A model generated the notes under the pieces. The model was not told the origin of the DNA. It saw nothing but the letters and a program-made list of their open reading frames with translations, and made no database searches. Source: Ciona savignyi (Eukaryota > Chordata > Ascidiacea > Phlebobranchia > Cionidae). From it: DNA of 64,000 bases. How positions within the stretch are numbered: position 1 is the stretch's first letter; each line of letters begins with the position of its first letter. The stretch is taken from positions 807,732 to 871,731 of the forward strand of contig CH002834.1 in the NCBI GenBank assembly GCA_000149265.1, read 5' to 3'. Made by a program: the position numbers and the translations under genes. This document shows positions 60,400 to 64,000 of this stretch, one piece after another.

Positions 60400-62698
60400 C
60401 TAAAAATTTATTGTTGTTAACAAAACAGCTTTTGTATTGGTAAATGAAGATACTTAGCTTTTATTTTTATTTCCACGATGAAAACACAAAACAGAACCTT
60501 TTTGAAAAATTTGGAAAACGGGAAAAAACAGCAAAACAACAGTCGTAAAAACGTTTAATTTCCTATCAATTATTAAGTTTCGGTATATTTAGACTAGCCG
60601 CTAAGGCCACATAAAAAATAAATAAAAATGGAAAAAAATGTTTATAAAAACTACACTCAGCCTAAAACAAAAATGTTCGGTATTTTTGTTTTAATAGTAC
60701 TGTTTATCGTAGCTTTTACTTAAAATAGCGAATATGCATGTATGATTTTTCAGTAAAATTATCACGCTACTAAAACCATTTATCGCTTCATTTGTAGAAT
60801 AAAATCTACTTACCATTCTTTACCTCGAGAAATGGGCAACCTCAAGAGACGTTATGACGAGAATAATCTTCTATATGTGCCCATAGTTGGGTTAGTACCC
60901 TCGCCTCTACAATGTGTTAACTTAATTGATATTTTGCTAGTTTTTGTTTAACCTATTACGCCGCTGTTAATTGGTGTATTACTATACCAAAGTGCACAGT
61001 CAAATTACAAGCGGCTGGTTTCGAGCCAACATTATTTTAAACATTAAAAGGTTCATTATACGTTTCTGCAAAAAATGTAAGTATTCATAATAATCAACTT
61101 ATCGCGTCAAACATACAACACTATAGCGGTTAAATATATGCGTTAAATATCCAGCACATTCCGCGGTACCTCTAATTATATTACATGATCGCTTGAAGCG
61201 CTTACTATACTTCGTTATTACTAAAGTCTCGACAAAAACTAAAAAAAGGAAACTTCTCACTAAAATGAAGATTATGATATTAATGTTAGGGTTGTGATTA
61301 AAGTTAGTTCTGGTGTTGATGTTACTGTTTGGGGCAGGGTTAGAATTAGTTTTCATGGCAATCCAAGCGCAACAAGCGGTCCAAGCGATTCTGTAGTAAT
61401 TATAGGAACCCCACATTCAGTTCGGCAATTCCCCCTCTCATTTGAGTCTCTTACAGTGCTTTTGAGTAGATAAAGAAATTTAATTTAGCGTTCTTTATAA
61501 GGTGTGCTTTCTTTCGGGGACTTATGACTTACTGTATAAACATCGCGCCTTTATAACAATTTAAGATGATACGCAAATTAAGGCAGGCTGGTGTATGTTT
61601 ATACGAATTAGTTGCGAAATGCGGAAATAATCCGCCGTGTTTTTTTCAATCTCCGCATAACGATGTTGTTATGACTCACCACCACTTTCCATAGGTTCGA
61701 CACGTTCTCCAACATTGCGGAAATTGCACATATAATAAGCAGATGTTGTTGTTAATGCTAAAATCTTAACTCAAAATATCTAACGCAATTTGCCAATGTT
61801 ATTGTGAAATCATGTTTTATTGGTTACGTTAATATGCCTTGCTTGTACATAAAATAACGAAACTGAATGTGTAATCTTGCATCAAAATTGTCACCTAATT
61901 TAAATGTGGAGGATAGGCCTACTCTTCTTTATTATGTGCAGTATAGGATATGCTGTTCTTTACCTGAAGAGAAAACAAAACGTGATATAAGATGTTTAAT
62001 TTTCGTTTTTTTTTACTGGTATTTCAACGAATAATTAACCCCCTAAAACTGTCCTCGGAACATGGATAAAAGTTTAGACCACTTGGGCACATTAGTTTCT
62101 GCCTACAAAACGAACGATAACGAGTTTTTAGTTCTTTGCAGGTTTAGACAAGGATATTCTATGCTGTATGTGATTGTTTTTTCAAGGTGAAAATTTTTAT
62201 TGCAAGATTAGAGTGCGATAGGCTATTCAAATATTCATTATCTCCTTGTAAATGGGAAAACGCAATGGGGGCTGACACATGGACAATCGTCAGATCACCT
62301 TGCGCCCAGCATCGGGTTATGGAAGCTTTTTCTGTGTGTTTCTATGATACATACGTTTCTTCAATTTGATTAAACCCATCATTCTACTGGGTTCAGGCAA
62401 TGTCTTGTAAGTGCCTTGCCCACCGACACAACCGGCTATAGCTGTCGACCAGTTTCGACTTTATTGGAAAAATAAGTTTGATATTATGCGACATTTTGGC
62501 ACTAACAAAAACATCCAAGATTTTGGTACCAACATAAACATCCGCTCAATCTGGGATATATGATTTCCGCAATGCTAGAAAACGTGATAAGCAGTAAAAC
62601 GAAAAAAGTGGTTATTTTGAAAATAGAAAAAATGCTTCGGTTACAAATTCCCAGCCTCAATCGAACGATTTTATCTTTTTTAAAAGACTACTTCAAAG
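60400..62698. other. Intergenic region between the divergent family-2 peptide copies
   Basis: 2.3 kb, AT-rich. It holds a partial R2 repeat at 62240-62462. ORF 61099-61416 (-) is low-complexity (Asn/Ile-rich, translating a GTTAGGGTT-like tract) and not supported. A short intron at 62699-62757 suggests that transcription of the plus gene starts before 62698. Confidence 0.55.
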
Positions 62699-62757
62699 GT
62701 AAGTATCTTGATTTACCCACACAGACGTTTTTTGGGGAACAACAATCAATTTTGCAG

Positions 62758-63052
62758 ATGAATAAAGCTCTCTTTGTACTCCTTTTCGCACTTGTGCTTT
62801 TAATGACTGAAGAATCTAACGCTTGGGGTAGTCGTCGTCGTCGTCGCAGAATTAGTCGCAGACGCAGACGCTGGGGAGGATGGAACGAAAAGGAACAACA
62901 ACAAGAAATGCCAGGTAATATTAGCACGAATACTCTAAATAGTTCTACTATCTTAACGTTTGGCTTAGCGTTGGTATATACGAGGATGCCTAACTGAGAT
63001 TTTTTTAGAAATGGAAACCGATCAGCGGTATTCGTATGACAATGAAGAGTAA
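62758..63052 (+). CDS. Arg-rich secreted peptide, family 2, intact copy
   Basis: Exons 62758-62914 and 63009-63052 join to 66 residues. The signal peptide (MNKALFVLLFALVLLMTEES start) ends about at SNA. The core is extremely basic (WGSRRRRRRISRRRRRW, then GGWNEKEQQQ), with an acidic tail EMETDQRYSYDNEE from exon 2. The start ATG directly follows a TTTGCAG acceptor; a 59-nt upstream intron (62699-62757, donor AAAG/GTAAGT) fits a 5' UTR exon. A 60-nt 3' UTR intron (63076-63135) and AATAAA (63179-63184) follow. It shares RRRRRWxxWNE with peptides A and E. The antimicrobial-type role is inferred from architecture only. Confidence 0.82.
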
Positions 63053-63178
63053 GCACTGAACGGCAACTTAAACAGGTAAAATTAGGTTTTATTTGAACTA
63101 TATGTTGGTTAACCGATCAATTCTATTTTCTTCAGGTCGACATTAAGCACGAAAATTTGTTTCAATTTATGGCGCCCA

Positions 63179-63184
63179 AATAAA
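63179..63184 (+). terminator. Candidate poly(A) signal of the family-2 peptide gene
   Basis: AATAAA 127 nt after the stop codon, in the expected strand and spacing. Confidence 0.5.
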
Positions 63185-63287
63185 AGAATCCTATATAAAT
63201 CGTACTGCGTTATACATCAATTGTATAGCAATAAGGATGAAGTACGAGAAAGCAGTGCATTATGCTTTATAGGGCTAAAACTTGAGA

Positions 63288-63405
63288 GTGTCAATCACGT
63301 GATTGGCCACCACTAATTACGAAACACATTTTGTCTATGTTTTATGTTTATGCAAGCAGACTCCTAACCACAATTGGTATATTTTATACATAGACCAGCT
63401 TAGTT
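63288..63405. mobile_element. Diverged end of the 1.7-kb inverted-repeat element family
   Basis: AGTGTCAATCACGTG, then GGCCACCACTAATT, CCTAACCACAATTGGTAT and TTTTATACA in the same order as the left end at 24115. An older solo terminus about 230 bp after the peptide gene, echoing the element's position behind peptide genes A and B. Confidence 0.65.
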
Positions 63406-64000
63406 AGTATACATTTTCACTTTATTAGCTAATATTCTATACACGGTTCAATAACTATGCCGATTACCTATGTTTATTATGTAAGATTACGTGAAATTTT
63501 AAGATGACTGTGGGATATTCCGGTGGGTTAAATATTTACCACAATTTAGATAAAGCACGTCTGGAAAATCTTAGCTAACATTACAGTATATTTTAATCTG
63601 ATTTCCTAAATCACTAAATAATCTTTACATAGCCTACTTCCGAAAAAAATTCCAACAAAATTCGGTCGCTACCATCCGGCTTATCGTGCCGACCATGGTT
63701 AAACGTGATCAATCAGGCTTTTATAATAAATCTTGTTGCTTCGTCATAATGTATTTTAAACCATTTTTATGATATTTTTTTATAAAAATGTCCGAAACAT
63801 ATTCCCGTGATCAAAATAAAATTGATTGTTTGCATTGATTCCTGAAAATCCAATAAAAACATAGACATCTTTAATAAAAATAGATTTATGTTTTGATATT
63901 TTCCTGTGTGAATTTTGTTTTAGTGAGGTATTGTTTTTCGCTTGTTTGAATGATTAGGTATTATCAGTTAGATTAAGAGATAGAAAAATGCAATAATGGA

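Noticed and set aside
61099..61416. 105-codon minus-strand ORF with an Asn/Ile-rich stretch
   Set aside because: The stretch translates a degenerate GTTAGGGTT-like repeat; no homologue in mind and no splice or signal support.

Overview
The window looks like nuclear DNA of a solitary ascidian of the Ciona type. It is AT-rich and has small spliceosomal introns (some of about 60 nt), many tRNA-derived repeats, and a vertebrate-like single-copy Jagged gene. It also carries a LINE with one long intact ORF2 and an expanded sulfotransferase-like family that I associate with Ciona. The species call is inference; the chordate call rests mainly on the close Jagged match.

Positions 240-19483 (+) hold the 3' three quarters of a Jagged/Serrate-type Notch ligand. 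Twenty exons can be joined in a continuous reading frame. They encode EGF-like modules 3 to 16 in Jagged order, the von Willebrand C-like cysteine-rich region, a juxtamembrane region, one transmembrane helix and an unusually long basic cytoplasmic tail. The signal peptide, MNNL, DSL and first EGF exons lie upstream of the window. Its introns contain tRNA-like SINE fragments and a striking number of palindromic TGACGTCA sites.

Positions about 19600-52700 are a tandem segmental array. Each roughly 4-4.8 kb unit carries a copy of sequence also found in the Jagged 3' flank, a tRNA-Thr(UGU) gene on the minus strand, a tRNA-like SINE, and on the plus strand a three-exon gene for a small secreted peptide. 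The peptide has a signal peptide, an Arg-run/Trp cationic core and an acidic tail. The second exon is a 17-nt micro-exon. Five peptide genes can be assembled in frame, and one further unit is reduced to an orphan micro-exon. Mobile elements have broken up the array: a 1.7-kb inverted-repeat element in two copies with kappaB-like sites, a 1.84-kb TA-flanked element inside exon 1 of the second peptide gene, a 2.5-kb foldback element with a recognisable empty site in a sister unit, and a 5.1-kb LINE with a 14-bp target duplication and poly(A) tail.

Positions 54952-59290 (-) hold two tandem four-exon sulfotransferase-like genes. The first is intact (266 codons before the stop). The second is broken by a 2-nt insertion in exon 1.

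Positions 60115-63200 hold a divergent pair from a second Arg-rich secreted peptide family. The plus copy is intact; the minus copy has a GTG in place of the start ATG and a 1-nt deletion. Both peptide families share an RRRRRWxxWNE-like core and a cationic-core/acidic-tail layout, so the right two thirds of the window reads as a candidate innate-immune peptide cluster next to Jagged. An antimicrobial role is inference from this architecture.
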